Shown: positions 10,391 through 19,849, counted from the stretch's first letter. The stretch: 64,000 nt of DNA from Nocardioides sp. R-C-SC26 (GCF_021246465.1 NZ_JAHRHK010000001.1:224060-288059); one strand, 5' to 3'. Notes: generated from the sequence alone by a model not told the origin. Numbers and translations are program-made.

Positions 10391-10550
10391 CGCGGCGGTG
10401 GCCTCGATCCGGCCGACCGGGCCAGCGCGTGTCGGTGCCACTGAGACCAGCGACTTCTCAGGACCGGGGCCACATCGTCGATCCTCAGCAGGGAAGAAGG
10501 ACCGATCCGGTAGCGTTGCGGCAGACGTGGGCGAGCGGAAGGAGACCGCG

Positions 10551-10862
10551 ATGGTGCTGTTCCGGCGGATGCTGGGGGACGTGCTGCGCGATCGTCGTAT
10601 CGAGCGCGGGATGACGCTGCGTGAGGTCTCCGCCGAGGCCCGGGTCTCACTCGGCTACATCTCCGAGATCGAGCGCGGTCAGAAGGAGGCGTCCTCCGAG
10701 TTGCTCGCCTCGCTGTGCGGCGCTCTGGAGATGCCCCTCTCCGCGGTACTCCGCGAGGTGTCCGATGCCGTGGCGCTCGAGGAGGCCGCGCTCCAGACGA
10801 TCCCGATCTCGGCGCCGCTCGCGGCCCGTTCGCACCCCGACGTCGTCGCCTCGGCCGCCTGA
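10551..10862 (+). CDS. clgR: XRE-family transcriptional regulator ClgR
   Basis: 103 residues from ATG 10551, preceded by an AAGGAGA ribosome binding site. A single Cro/C1-type HTH covers most of the protein (about residues 5-65; TLREVSAEARVSLGYISEIE). Sequence and location in the ftsK-pgsA...recA neighbourhood match ClgR, the actinobacterial activator of clp protease and stress genes. The protein ends in ASAA; C-terminal alanines have been implicated in Clp-dependent turnover of ClgR in Streptomyces, which would fit autoregulated degradation here. Pure sequence alone gives only an XRE-family call; ClgR is supported by synteny. Confidence 0.85.
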   Translation: MVLFRRMLGDVLRDRRIERGMTLREVSAEARVSLGYISEIERGQKEASSELLASLCGALEMPLSAVLREVSDAVALEEAALQTIPISAPLAARSHPDVVASAA

Positions 10863-10878
10863 CAGAGCCGGAGCAGGC

Positions 10879-11682
10879 TCAGGTCGCGTCGGTCGGCACC
10901 GGTTGGCAGGCGGGACACCAGTAGATCGCTCGCTCGCGGCCGCTCGGGCCCGCCATGTCGACCTCGATGGTCGCACCGCAGCGGCGGCACGCTCGACCGT
11001 CGCGACGGTAGACCCAGTGCGGCTCGCGCAGGTCGCCCGTGGTCGCCTGAATCGCTCGCTCTTTGTTGAGGTCGAGCATCTGGCGCGCCCGCCGCACCAG
11101 CCGTGCGAGCCGATCGACCTCGCCCACAGGTTGCCGGGGGTGGTAGCCGGAGATGAAGCACAGCTCGGCCGCGTACATGTTCCCGATGCCCGCCAGGTTG
11201 CGCTGGTCGAGCAGGGCCTGGTGGAGCGGTATCGCGGGGTCGGCGGTCAGACGGGCGAGGGCGATCTCCTCGCTCCAGTCCGGCCCGAGCAGGTCGGGGC
11301 CGAGATAGCCCAGCAGGGCCTCCTCCTCGGCGGTCGGGAGCAGCTCGACGATGCCGAGCGAGAATCCCACTGCCTGACGTCGCGGCACGGTCAGCACGAC
11401 GCGGGCCTGGTGCGCCGGCCGCCGCCACCGCTCGCCGTCCTCGATGATGCGCCAGGCCCCCTCCATCTTCAGGTGGGTGTGCAGCGTCCACCGGCCGCCG
11501 TCGACGTCGACGAGTCGAGTCAGGAGATGCTTGCCGCGCGAACGGGTGCGTTCGACGGTGGCACCGCGGAGGTCGACGGTGGCCAGCTCGGGAACGCGGA
11601 AGTCGGATCCGACCAGCTCGTGGCCCGACAGTGCGCGATCCAGGAGACGCGCTGAGCGGAAGACGGTGTCACCCTCCGGCAC
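10879..11682 (-). CDS. nei2: Endonuclease VIII-like DNA glycosylase (Nei2/Fpg family)
   Basis: 267 residues. Begins MPEGDTVFRSARLL: after Met removal Pro1 is the Schiff-base nucleophile and Glu2 the catalytic acid of Fpg/Nei glycosylases that excise oxidised bases and cleave the abasic site. The H2TH region (about 130-190) contains LDQRNLAGIGNMYAAEL. A C-terminal zinc finger has CRRC and CPAC cysteine pairs (about 235-260). The start overlaps the 3' end of lhr by 14 nt, so both are one transcript; this lhr-nei pairing is conserved in Actinobacteria. Confidence 0.95.
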   Translation of the reverse strand: MPEGDTVFRSARLLDRALSGHELVGSDFRVPELATVDLRGATVERTRSRGKHLLTRLVDVDGGRWTLHTHLKMEGAWRIIEDGERWRRPAHQARVVLTVPRRQAVGFSLGIVELLPTAEEEALLGYLGPDLLGPDWSEEIALARLTADPAIPLHQALLDQRNLAGIGNMYAAELCFISGYHPRQPVGEVDRLARLVRRARQMLDLNKERAIQATTGDLREPHWVYRRDGRACRRCGATIEVDMAGPSGRERAIYWCPACQPVPTDAT

Positions 11683-14600
11683 CGCGGATCCTCAATCCCT
11701 GCGGCGTCGCGACGAACCCGGCAGCGTCCAGGGCCTGCCGCAACGGCGTGGCCCCAGCTCCCAGCACCGGTACTCCGTCCGCTCGCTCGACGGTCAGACG
11801 TCCGAGGGCACCCGCGCGCACGCGATCGGCGAGCGCCGACGTCGCGGCCGTCAGCGCGACGGCGTCCTCAGTCCAGGTGAGCAGTGTGCGCCCACCGCGC
11901 TCGACGTAGAGCGCGAGATCGCCGTCGACCAGGACGACGAGCGCCCCCGCCTTGCGACCTGGCCGATGGCCGCCGTCGCCGCCGGGCCACGGCAGTGCCG
12001 CGCCGTACGGATTGGCCGGATCGGTCGCGGCCAAGGTCACCGTCGTCGGGGGCGCCGCCGGGTCGACCTCGCCGAAGGTGCGGAGGCGATCGACGGCGCC
12101 GGCCGTGCCGAACTGCGCGGCTCCGAGTCCGTCCACGAAGTAGCCACGTCGGCAGCGTCCGCTCTCCTCGAAGCGGGCGAGCACCCGGTACACCGCGGCG
12201 AAGCCGCCGGTCGTGCGCTCGTTCATCACAGCTCCGCGGACCACGAGACCGTGCCGGTCGAGCAGACGTTCCGCGTGGGCGTGCGCCCGCCGGGTCGGGT
12301 CGGCCTCGCGTGCCGGGAGCAGGGCCCAGCGCCCCGCCGTCTCCGGGGGACCCGAGCGGACGGTGCGGCCCGGTCGGCCGGTGCGGGGCGGTGGACGTCG
12401 GCTGCGGTGGGCAGGGGCCCCGGCGCGGGTCAGTGCGCGCAACGGCGTCACGGTGTCGTTGGTCAGGTGGCCCCGCCAGACCAGATCCCACAGCGCGGCC
12501 GAGAGAGCCGCGTCGTCGGTGCAGCCGGCGGCCTCGGCGAGTGGCCGGAAGAACCATCCGCCACCCCCGGCGAGGACCTCGAGTACGCGCTCGGCCAGTT
12601 CGGGGACGTCGTCGACGTCGGCGTCGGGCAGGGTCAGCGGCGCCTGGTCGGCCAGGTGCAGGCTCACCCAGCCGTCGGAGCCGGAGATCGGTCCGTGGCC
12701 GCACCACGTGACCTCGCCGGTGGCGGTGAGTTCGTCGAGCATTCCTGGCGCGTAGTCGCGCACCCTCGCCGGCAGCACCAGCGACTCCAGCGCGCTGGCG
12801 GGCAGCGGGCATCCAGCGAGCTGCTCGACGGCGGTCAGCACACCGTCCACGCCGCGCAGCCCGCGACCCTGGCAGTGCTGCCAGACGGGAAGGAAGCGCG
12901 CCAACGCCGAGCGCTCGACGGGCTCGACCTGCTGACGCAGATGTGCGAGAGACCGTCGTCGCAACCGACGCAGCACTTCGGCGTCACACCACTCCGCCCC
13001 TGTTCCCGCCGGCCTGAACTCGCCCTCCACGACGCGCCCCTGCGCCGCGAGCCGCTGGAGGGTATGGGCCACGACGGCAGAACCCAGACCCAGCCGCTCC
13101 CCGACGTCGGCGACGGTGAACGGGCCGTGGGTGCGGGCGTACCGAGCGACCAGGTCGCCGAGCGGGTCCTCGACCGGCTCGGCGAAGACGTCCGGGGTGC
13201 CGGGCGGAACCGGGACGCCGAGACCGTCGCGCAGGCGGGCGACGTCCTCGACGATCGCCCAGCAGTCGCGACCGGAGAGCCGGATCCGCACCACGCGGCG
13301 CGCCGTCTGGAGGTGGTCGATCCAGCTGGTGATCGCCTCGGGCGAGGTCGATCGTGCGGCGATCTCGTCGTCGGTCAACGGGCCGAGCAGGCGCAGCAGG
13401 TCGACCAGTCCCTCGGCGTCGCGGACCCGGCGGTCGGAGGAGAGACGTTGGAGCTGCTCCTCGACCTCGGCGAGCACGTCGGCGTCGAGAAGCTCACGCA
13501 GCTCGGCCCGGCCGAGCAGCTCGGCGAGCAGGCCCTGGTCGAGGGAGAGTGCCGCGGCGCGACGCTCGGCGATCGGAGAGTCGCCCTCGTACATGAACTG
13601 GGCGACGTATCCGAAGAGCAGCGACCGCGCGAACGGCGACGGTGAGTGGGTGGTGACGTCGGTGACGACGACCTCGCGACGCTCGATGGCGCGGTGGAGG
13701 TCGACCAGTGCGGGCAGGTCGTAGACGTCCTGCAGACACTCCCGGACGGCCTCGAGAACGATCGGGAACGACGGGTACTTGACCGCGACCTCCAACAGGG
13801 CCGCGGCACGTTGGCGCTGCTGCCACAGCGGGGAGCGCCGGCCGGGGTCACGTCGAGGGAGGAGCAGGGCGCGCGCGGCGCACTCACGGAACCGCGCGGC
13901 GAAGAGCGCCGAGCCACCGACCTCCCGGGTGACGAGGTCGTCGAGCTCGTCGGCCTCGAAGACGACGAGATCCGCGCCGGGCGGCTCCGCGTCGGTGTCG
14001 GGGACGCGGATGACGATGCCGTCGTCGGAGGCCAGCGCCTGGCCGTCGACACCGTGCCGCTCGCGGAGACGGGCGTTGATCGCCAGGGCCCACGGCGCGT
14101 GGACGGGAGTGCCGTAGGGGGAGTGGACGACCAGGCGCCAGTCGCCGAGCTCGTCGCGGAAGCGTTCGACCAGGATGAGCGAGTCGGTCGGCAGCACCTG
14201 CGTCGCCTCGGCCTGCTCACGCACGTAGGCGACCAGGTTGGCCGCTGCCCACGCATCGAGGCCCGCGCTGGCGGCTCGTCGCTCAGCCGCGTCCTGAGGG
14301 AGAGCCCCCAGCTCGCGGGTGAATCGGCCGATCGCCGCACCGAGCTCGGCCGGTCGACCCAGCGAGTCGCCCTTCCAGAAGGGGAGGCGCCCAGGGATCC
14401 CCGGGGCCGGTGTGACCAGAACGCGATCGTGGGTGATGTCCTCGATACGCCAGCTGGTCGCGCCGAGCGCGAACACGTCGCCGACGCGTGATTCGTAGAC
14501 CATCTCCTCGTCGAGCTCGCCCACCCGACGTCCGGCCCCCTGCTCGGCCCCGACGAGGAAGACCCCGAAGAGACCACGGTCGGGGATGGTGCCGCCGCTG

Positions 14601-16312
14601 GTGACGGCGAGGCGTTGCGCACCCGGCCGACCGGTGATGGTGCCCGCCACCCGGTCCCACACGACGCGAGGACGTAACTCGGCGAACTCCTCGCTGGGGT
14701 AGCGGCCGCTCAGCAGGTCCAGCACGGCCTCGTACGCCGAACGCGGCAGCTGGGTGAACGGTGCGGATCGCCGCACGAGCGCGAACAGCTGGTCGATGTC
14801 GAGCTCGTCCAGCGCGCAGGCCGCCACGATCTGCTGGGCGAGGACGTCCAGCGGGTTGGTCGGCACCCGCAGCGACTCGATCTCGCCCGCGCGCATCCGC
14901 TCCACCGATACCGCGGTCTGTGCCAGATCGCCGCGGTGTTTGGGGAAGAGGACTCCGCGCGAGACCTCGCCGACCTGGTGGCCGGCACGACCCACGCGTT
15001 GCAGCGCACTCGCCACGCTCGGGGGCGACTCGATCTGCACCACGAGATCGACCGAGCCCATGTCGATGCCGAGCTCGAGGCTGCTGGTCGCGACCACTGC
15101 CGGCAGCCGGCCGCGCTTGAGGTCGTCCTCGATCAGGCCCCGCTGCTCCTTGCTCACCGAGCCGTGGTGGGCCTTGGCGATCACCACGGCGTCGGCCGGA
15201 TCTGCGTCGTCGCGCCTGTCCGTGTCCTCGGGGGGCGCACTGATGCCGCTGCCGCCGAGCATCGCCGCCGGGATCTCGACCGGCGCGACGCCGGTGGCCC
15301 GCTCGGTCGCGATGGTGTTCAGCCGCGCGGTCAGTCGCTCGGCGAGCCGTCGGGAGTTGGCGAAGACGATCGTCGAGGTGTGCTTCTCGATCAGGTCGGC
15401 CACCGACTCCTCCACGTGTGGCCACAGGCTCGCGCCGCTTCCGCCGTCGTCCTCGTCGTCTGCGGTGTCCGTCTCCTCCGCGGGTCCAGGACGAGAGACC
15501 GGGCCGGGAGCGGTCATGTCGGCGACCGGCACCACGACCTGGAGATCCCACTGCTTCTCCGACGCAGGTGCGACGATGTCGACCGGCGCCGTGCCGCCGA
15601 GGAACCGGGCCACCTCCTCCAGCGGGCGCACCGTGGCCGAGAGCCCGATCCGCTGGGCCGGCCGCGGGAGCAGGGCGTCGAGTCGCTCCAGGCTGACGGC
15701 GAGGTGGGCGCCGCGCTTGCTGCCGGCGACGGCGTGCACCTCATCGAGCACGACCGTCTCCACGCCCCGCAGCGATTCGCGCGCGCGACTGGTCAGCATG
15801 AGGAAGAGCGACTCGGGGGTGGTGATCAGGACGTCGGGAGGCGCGGTGGTCAGCCGTCGACGGTCCGCGGCGCTGGTGTCGCCGGACCGGACACCGACCC
15901 GCACGTCCGGCACCGGGATGCCGAGCCGCTCGGCGGTCACCCGGATGCCGGTCAGCGGTGCCCGGAGGTTGCGCTCGACGTCGACGCCGAGGGCCTTGAG
16001 CGGGCTGATGTACAGCACACGGGTGCGGGCACCGGCCGCGCCGTCCCCAGAGGCCGGGAGCGATCCGGCGGTCGGGGTGGGCGGCGGCGTCCGCATCAAC
16101 CGGTCGAGGGACCAGAGGAAGGCACTGAGCGTCTTGCCGGATCCGGTGGGTGCGACCACGAGCGCGTTCCGGCCGGCGGAGATCGCCGACCAGGCGCCGA
16201 CCTGGGCCGGTGTCGGGGCTGCGAAAGCGGCGGAGAACCAGGTGCGCGTGGGCTCGCTGAACCCGGCGAGCGGGTCGCCCCCGCCCGCCGGCGGAGCATC
16301 CACCGTGGCCAC
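11669..16312 (-). CDS. lhr: Large ATP-dependent helicase Lhr
   Basis: 1547 residues when started at GTG 16312 (VATVDAPP), which matches the usual length of about 1500; the longer in-frame reading to 16795 would cross the divergent methyltransferase gene. Superfamily 2 motifs: APTGSGKTL (motif I), VVLDEVHAV (motif II), ATSSLELGIDMG and QRVGRAGHQ (motifs V and VI). The long C-terminal half contains the winged-helix and Lhr-specific beta-barrel domains. Mycobacterial Lhr is a DNA-damage-induced 3'-5' translocase that unwinds RNA:DNA hybrids. Overlap with nei2 suggests joint action on oxidative or crosslink damage. No LexA box was found upstream. Confidence 0.95.
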   Translation of the reverse strand: MATVDAPPAGGGDPLAGFSEPTRTWFSAAFAAPTPAQVGAWSAISAGRNALVVAPTGSGKTLSAFLWSLDRLMRTPPPTPTAGSLPASGDGAAGARTRVLYISPLKALGVDVERNLRAPLTGIRVTAERLGIPVPDVRVGVRSGDTSAADRRRLTTAPPDVLITTPESLFLMLTSRARESLRGVETVVLDEVHAVAGSKRGAHLAVSLERLDALLPRPAQRIGLSATVRPLEEVARFLGGTAPVDIVAPASEKQWDLQVVVPVADMTAPGPVSRPGPAEETDTADDEDDGGSGASLWPHVEESVADLIEKHTSTIVFANSRRLAERLTARLNTIATERATGVAPVEIPAAMLGGSGISAPPEDTDRRDDADPADAVVIAKAHHGSVSKEQRGLIEDDLKRGRLPAVVATSSLELGIDMGSVDLVVQIESPPSVASALQRVGRAGHQVGEVSRGVLFPKHRGDLAQTAVSVERMRAGEIESLRVPTNPLDVLAQQIVAACALDELDIDQLFALVRRSAPFTQLPRSAYEAVLDLLSGRYPSEEFAELRPRVVWDRVAGTITGRPGAQRLAVTSGGTIPDRGLFGVFLVGAEQGAGRRVGELDEEMVYESRVGDVFALGATSWRIEDITHDRVLVTPAPGIPGRLPFWKGDSLGRPAELGAAIGRFTRELGALPQDAAERRAASAGLDAWAAANLVAYVREQAEATQVLPTDSLILVERFRDELGDWRLVVHSPYGTPVHAPWALAINARLRERHGVDGQALASDDGIVIRVPDTDAEPPGADLVVFEADELDDLVTREVGGSALFAARFRECAARALLLPRRDPGRRSPLWQQRQRAAALLEVAVKYPSFPIVLEAVRECLQDVYDLPALVDLHRAIERREVVVTDVTTHSPSPFARSLLFGYVAQFMYEGDSPIAERRAAALSLDQGLLAELLGRAELRELLDADVLAEVEEQLQRLSSDRRVRDAEGLVDLLRLLGPLTDDEIAARSTSPEAITSWIDHLQTARRVVRIRLSGRDCWAIVEDVARLRDGLGVPVPPGTPDVFAEPVEDPLGDLVARYARTHGPFTVADVGERLGLGSAVVAHTLQRLAAQGRVVEGEFRPAGTGAEWCDAEVLRRLRRRSLAHLRQQVEPVERSALARFLPVWQHCQGRGLRGVDGVLTAVEQLAGCPLPASALESLVLPARVRDYAPGMLDELTATGEVTWCGHGPISGSDGWVSLHLADQAPLTLPDADVDDVPELAERVLEVLAGGGGWFFRPLAEAAGCTDDAALSAALWDLVWRGHLTNDTVTPLRALTRAGAPAHRSRRPPPRTGRPGRTVRSGPPETAGRWALLPAREADPTRRAHAHAERLLDRHGLVVRGAVMNERTTGGFAAVYRVLARFEESGRCRRGYFVDGLGAAQFGTAGAVDRLRTFGEVDPAAPPTTVTLAATDPANPYGAALPWPGGDGGHRPGRKAGALVVLVDGDLALYVERGGRTLLTWTEDAVALTAATSALADRVRAGALGRLTVERADGVPVLGAGATPLRQALDAAGFVATPQGLRIRGAGG

Positions 16313-16378
16313 GAGTCCAGTGTGGCCGACGGCGCCGCCACTCCGCCCCACACTCCGGGACGGAGGCGACCCGCCGAG

Positions 16379-18178
16379 ATGCCTCGGACGTCCGCGTTCG
16401 GTCAAGATGCGTCCGTGGAGCGGTGGCGGGCGAGTGTCGAGGCGGCGGCCGCGCGTCTCGACGCGCCGATCGACGTCTGGCAGGAGGTGCTCGCCGTCCT
16501 GGACGGCGCGCCCGCGCCGCGCGATCTCGAGCCGTGGACCGAGGACGGCGCGATCGAGCACCTCGGCGCGGTCTATGAGTCGCTGGTGGAGCGCCGCGCC
16601 GCCGAGGGTGTCTACTACACGCCGCCTGCCCTGGCGGACTGGATGGTCGACCGGGTCGCCGAGGCGTGGCCGATCGACCGCCGGATTCCGCGCGTGCTCG
16701 ATCCGGCGTGCGGCACGGGCAACCTGCTCCTCGCGCTCGCGCGGCGGCTCGTCGATCTGGGCCACCCGGCGCGGCAGGTGGTGCAGTCGATGCACGGCAC
16801 CGACGTGGACGACGTCGCGGTCCGGATCGCCCGGGCCCGGCTGCGTGCGCTAGCCGGTCCGGACGGCGCGGACGTCATCGACGTCGGCCTCGAGGCGGGG
16901 CTGCGTCGAGCCGATGGCCTCGCGACCGTTCCCGGAGGACCGTTCGACGTCGTCCTCGGCAACCCGCCGTTCCTGGGGCAGATGCGTCGCGCCACCCGAC
17001 GCCCCGTGCCGAGGTCGGCTCCTGGCACGCGCGTCGACGCGTCCGACTCGGGATCGAGCCTGGGGCCCTACGCCGACGTGAGCGCTCGCTTCCTGGAGCA
17101 GGCGCTGCGTGACCATGTCGCCGGCGACGGCGTCGTCGCGCTCGTCCAACCGTGGTCGGTGCTCGCCGCACGAGACACCGCCAGCGTGCGGCGCCTGGCG
17201 ACCGACCGCGGAGGGATCACGGCCTTCTGGGCCTCGCGTACCTCGGTGTTCCCCGGCGTCTCGGTGCTGGCGTGCGTCGTCGTCGTCCGCTGCGGGGCCA
17301 CCGATGCGGGCCGTGAGGCGGTGCCGACCTGGCACGGGCCCGGCTTCCAGCGCGGACCCGACATCGCGCCGCCCGAGCTCGAGTGGGGACCCCTGGCAGC
17401 GCCGTCGGTGCCTCTGCCGGTGGTCCGTCCGGTGGCGGCGCGGGGGAGCCGGGCCACGCTCGCCGCGCTGGCCACCGCGACCTCCGACTTCCGTGATCAG
17501 TTCTACGGCCTCGTGCCGCACGTGACCGAGGCTCCCGACCTCCACGACGTCGATCGCTGGGCCCCGCTGATCACGTCCGGTCTGATCGAGCCCGGCCTGT
17601 CGCTGTGGGGTCGGCGCGCGGCGACGTTCGCCGGACGACGCTTGCAGCGCCCCGTGGTCGACCTGTCCTCGCTGGCCGCCGACGAGCGGCTGGCGACGTG
17701 GGCTGCCGCACGACGCGTGCCGAAGGTCCTCGTCGCGGCTCAGGGTCGCGTGATCGAGGGCGTCGCCGACCCCGACGGTGTCTGGCTGCCCTCGGTGCCG
17801 GTGGTCAGCGTCGTCCCTGACGACGTGGACGGGCTGTGGCGGGTCCTGGCTGTGCTGACCGCGCCGCCGATCGCCGCCGCGACCGTCGGTCGGTATCTCG
17901 GTGCCGGCCGATCGGCGACGTCGCACCGCTTCAGCGCACGCCAGCTGCTCGACCTCCCGCTCCCGGTGGATGCCGGTGCCTGGCAGGAGGCCGCCGACCT
18001 GCTGCGCGCTGGGGCGGCGGAACCGGAGGGGATGGCCTGGCCCCGTCTGGAGGAGGTCGCGGTGGCGATGGCACGCGCGTACCGGGAGGACGACGCGACG
18101 CCCTGGTGGCTGAGCGTCGTCGGCCGTTCACATCCCGACAACGCGCTCTCAACCGCGAGGAAATCGCGGGTGCGTTGA
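16379..18178 (+). CDS. N6-adenine DNA methyltransferase, Eco57I/TaqI-like
   Basis: 599 residues from ATG 16379, divergent from lhr (66 nt between starts). The SAM-binding motif I is DPACGTGNLL (about residue 108) and the catalytic motif IV is GNPPF (about 196), the NPPF form of gamma-class N6-adenine methylases. The C-terminal 250 residues resemble a TaqI-like target recognition region (SATSHRFSARQLLDLPLP). No nuclease motif of a type IIG enzyme is obvious, so this is likely methylation-only or paired with an unlinked nuclease. A housekeeping HNH-type protein follows 49 nt later. Target site and role are unknown. Confidence 0.82.
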   Translation: MPRTSAFGQDASVERWRASVEAAAARLDAPIDVWQEVLAVLDGAPAPRDLEPWTEDGAIEHLGAVYESLVERRAAEGVYYTPPALADWMVDRVAEAWPIDRRIPRVLDPACGTGNLLLALARRLVDLGHPARQVVQSMHGTDVDDVAVRIARARLRALAGPDGADVIDVGLEAGLRRADGLATVPGGPFDVVLGNPPFLGQMRRATRRPVPRSAPGTRVDASDSGSSLGPYADVSARFLEQALRDHVAGDGVVALVQPWSVLAARDTASVRRLATDRGGITAFWASRTSVFPGVSVLACVVVVRCGATDAGREAVPTWHGPGFQRGPDIAPPELEWGPLAAPSVPLPVVRPVAARGSRATLAALATATSDFRDQFYGLVPHVTEAPDLHDVDRWAPLITSGLIEPGLSLWGRRAATFAGRRLQRPVVDLSSLAADERLATWAAARRVPKVLVAAQGRVIEGVADPDGVWLPSVPVVSVVPDDVDGLWRVLAVLTAPPIAAATVGRYLGAGRSATSHRFSARQLLDLPLPVDAGAWQEAADLLRAGAAEPEGMAWPRLEEVAVAMARAYREDDATPWWLSVVGRSHPDNALSTARKSRVR

Positions 18179-18227
18179 CTTCCTCGCATCTACTCTGGAC
18201 CTGACGCCTGCGAGGAGGTGGTCGGCC

Positions 18228-18683
18228 GTGAGCACACTGACGGGCTCGGTGCTGCTCTACAACGCCTCGTTCGAGCCGATGGGTCGGGTCAGCTTCCAGC
18301 ACGCGGTGAAGATGCTCGTGCGCGAGGTCGCCGTCGTCCACGAGGCCCACGGCGAGCGGATGATCGGGCCCTACCAATGGCCGCGTGCGTTGCGGCTGGT
18401 GCGCTACGTCGCGACGAAATGGCTCTACCGACCCGCCGGCTTCACCCGGCAGGGCGTCCTGGTCCGCGATCGCTACTGCTGCGCCTACTGCGGCGCGGTG
18501 GCCCGGACCGTCGACCATCTCGTGCCCCGATCCCGCGGCGGCACCTGGACCTGGGAGAACACCGTCGCCGCCTGCGGCCCGTGCAACGAGCGCAAGGGCA
18601 ACCGGACGCCGTCCGAGGCGGGCATGCGATTGCGCATCGAGCCGTGGCACCCCACGCGGGCGCAGGTCGCCGCCTGGACGTGA
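18228..18683 (+). CDS. HNH endonuclease-domain protein
   Basis: 151 residues from GTG 18228 with a strong GAGGAGG site upstream. The C-terminal half is an HNH zinc-type domain: CAYCG, TVDHLVPRSRGG (His-Asn-His core), and CGPCNERKG (about residues 86-125). The N-terminal part (LLYNASFEPMGRVSF) is the conserved front end of a small actinobacterial HNH family often found singly on chromosomes. It lies 49 nt after the adenine methyltransferase on the same strand, so a restriction-like pairing is possible but unproven; the family is common without any methylase. Confidence 0.85.
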   Translation: MSTLTGSVLLYNASFEPMGRVSFQHAVKMLVREVAVVHEAHGERMIGPYQWPRALRLVRYVATKWLYRPAGFTRQGVLVRDRYCCAYCGAVARTVDHLVPRSRGGTWTWENTVAACGPCNERKGNRTPSEAGMRLRIEPWHPTRAQVAAWT

Positions 18684-18714
18684 TCGTCCGCTGCGGGACG
18701 GGTCGGACGGAGGC

Positions 18715-19293
18715 TCAGGCTCCGCGCTCGCCGCCCGGCACCCACAGGACGTCGCCCTGCTCGCGGTTGGCGTGGCGGGCCAGGATGAACACCAGGTCGG
18801 AGAGCCGGTTGAGGTAGGTGATGGCGAGCCTGTTCATCGACTCCCCGTGGACCTCGAAGGCGGCCCAGGCGGAGCGCTCGGCGCGGCGGATGACGGTGCG
18901 ACTGACGTGGAGGTGGGCACCGCCGGGCGTGCCGCCGTTGAGGATGAACGAGCGCAACGCCGGAAGGTCGGCGTTGTACCGGTCGCACCAGCCCTCGAGG
19001 CGGTCGATGTAGTCCTGTTCCACGCGCAGCGGCGGGAACTCCGGGTCCGCGACGACCGGCGTGCAGAAGTCGGCGCCGACATCGAAGAGGTCGTTCTGCA
19101 CGTGCATGAGCACCGCGACGACGTCGTCCTCGAGCCCGCCGAGGGTGACGGCGAGGCCGAGCGTCGCGTTCGCCTCGTCGACGTCGGCGTAGGCGTGCAG
19201 CCGCGGATCGTTCTTCGTGGTGACGCTCATGTCGCCGAGCCGGGTCTCCCCGCCGTCGCCGGTCCGGGTGTAGATGCGCGTCAGATTCACCAC
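18715..19293 (-). CDS. ATP:cob(I)alamin adenosyltransferase (PduO type)
   Basis: 192 residues from GTG 19293. The N-terminal RIYTRTGDGGETRLGD is the ATP-binding signature of PduO-type adenosyltransferases, followed by DVDEANATLG and the C-terminal helical half with YLNRLSDLVFILAR. The enzyme transfers the adenosyl group of ATP to cob(I)alamin to make adenosylcobalamin for B12-dependent enzymes. It stands alone; no cobalamin riboswitch was seen upstream. It is convergent with the HNH gene. Confidence 0.95.
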   Translation of the reverse strand: MVNLTRIYTRTGDGGETRLGDMSVTTKNDPRLHAYADVDEANATLGLAVTLGGLEDDVVAVLMHVQNDLFDVGADFCTPVVADPEFPPLRVEQDYIDRLEGWCDRYNADLPALRSFILNGGTPGGAHLHVSRTVIRRAERSAWAAFEVHGESMNRLAITYLNRLSDLVFILARHANREQGDVLWVPGGERGA

Positions 19294-19425
19294 GGGGCCA
19301 CGGTAGCGAGCAGGGACGAGAGCCGTGGTGGCGGCCGCGGAGTGCGGCCCTGGTGAGGCGCCGAAAGAATCTGCGCATCAGATGCAACCTCGGGGCGTGC
19401 CAGCGCGTCGTAGTGGGTAGGAACA

Positions 19426-19460
19426 CTGCGACGGGCACATCTGGGGCGTGCCCGTCGCAG
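19426..19460. promoter_or_regulatory. Perfect 13-bp inverted repeat upstream of the STAS gene
   Basis: CTGCGACGGGCAC and GTGCCCGTCGCAG flank a 9-nt spacer, 70 nt before the STAS start codon. It lies in a 237-nt non-coding gap between divergent genes. It is either a DNA operator or, if transcribed, a leader hairpin. GGGTAG at 19417-19422 just upstream resembles the -10 of SigB/SigF-type promoters, but no clear -35 was identified. Confidence 0.7.
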
Positions 19461-19530
19461 CATCCGAGACAACGAAGGCACCACGAGGACGCGACCAGAG
19501 CACCACGGCACACAACACTCGGGAGTGACG

Positions 19531-19836
19531 ATGGACATCGTGACCAGCGGTCCCACGCTCGTACTGGCGGGCGACTTCGACGTGCGGAGCACGTGGGAGG
19601 TCCGCGCGGCGCTCTACGACCTGATCGCCGTCCACGACGAGGTCGTGGTCGACCTCTCCGAGGTCGCGTCAGCCGATGTCACCGCGCTCAAGGTGCTTGC
19701 CGTGGCGTCGCGCTACGCCGGCCAGGACGGCCGTCACCTGCGGCTAATCGGCTGCAACGGCGCCGTGCGGCGGATGCTGCACAAGACCCACCTGTTCCGC
19801 CTCGTCGACGTCGCGCGCGAGGCCGTTCCCGCCTGA
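19531..19836 (+). CDS. STAS-domain protein (anti-anti-sigma factor-like)
   Basis: 101 residues from ATG 19531, with GGGAG five nt upstream; GTG 19525 is an alternative. The whole protein is one STAS domain: LVLAGDFDVRSTWEVRAALY, VVVDLSEVASADVTALKVL and FRLVDVAREA. In SpoIIAA/RsbV-type proteins a serine or threonine in the loop after the DLS strand is phosphorylated by an anti-sigma kinase; serine and threonine are present here (ASADVTAL). No cognate anti-sigma or sigma gene is adjacent, so its partner is unknown. Confidence 0.85.
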   Translation: MDIVTSGPTLVLAGDFDVRSTWEVRAALYDLIAVHDEVVVDLSEVASADVTALKVLAVASRYAGQDGRHLRLIGCNGAVRRMLHKTHLFRLVDVAREAVPA

Positions 19837-19849
19837 TCGCACGCGCCTG

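Noticed and set aside
14754..16853. Plus-strand ORF of about 700 residues
   Set aside because: Antisense to lhr; Ser/Arg-rich, no recognisable domain. Same for the upstream part of the methyltransferase frame before 16379.
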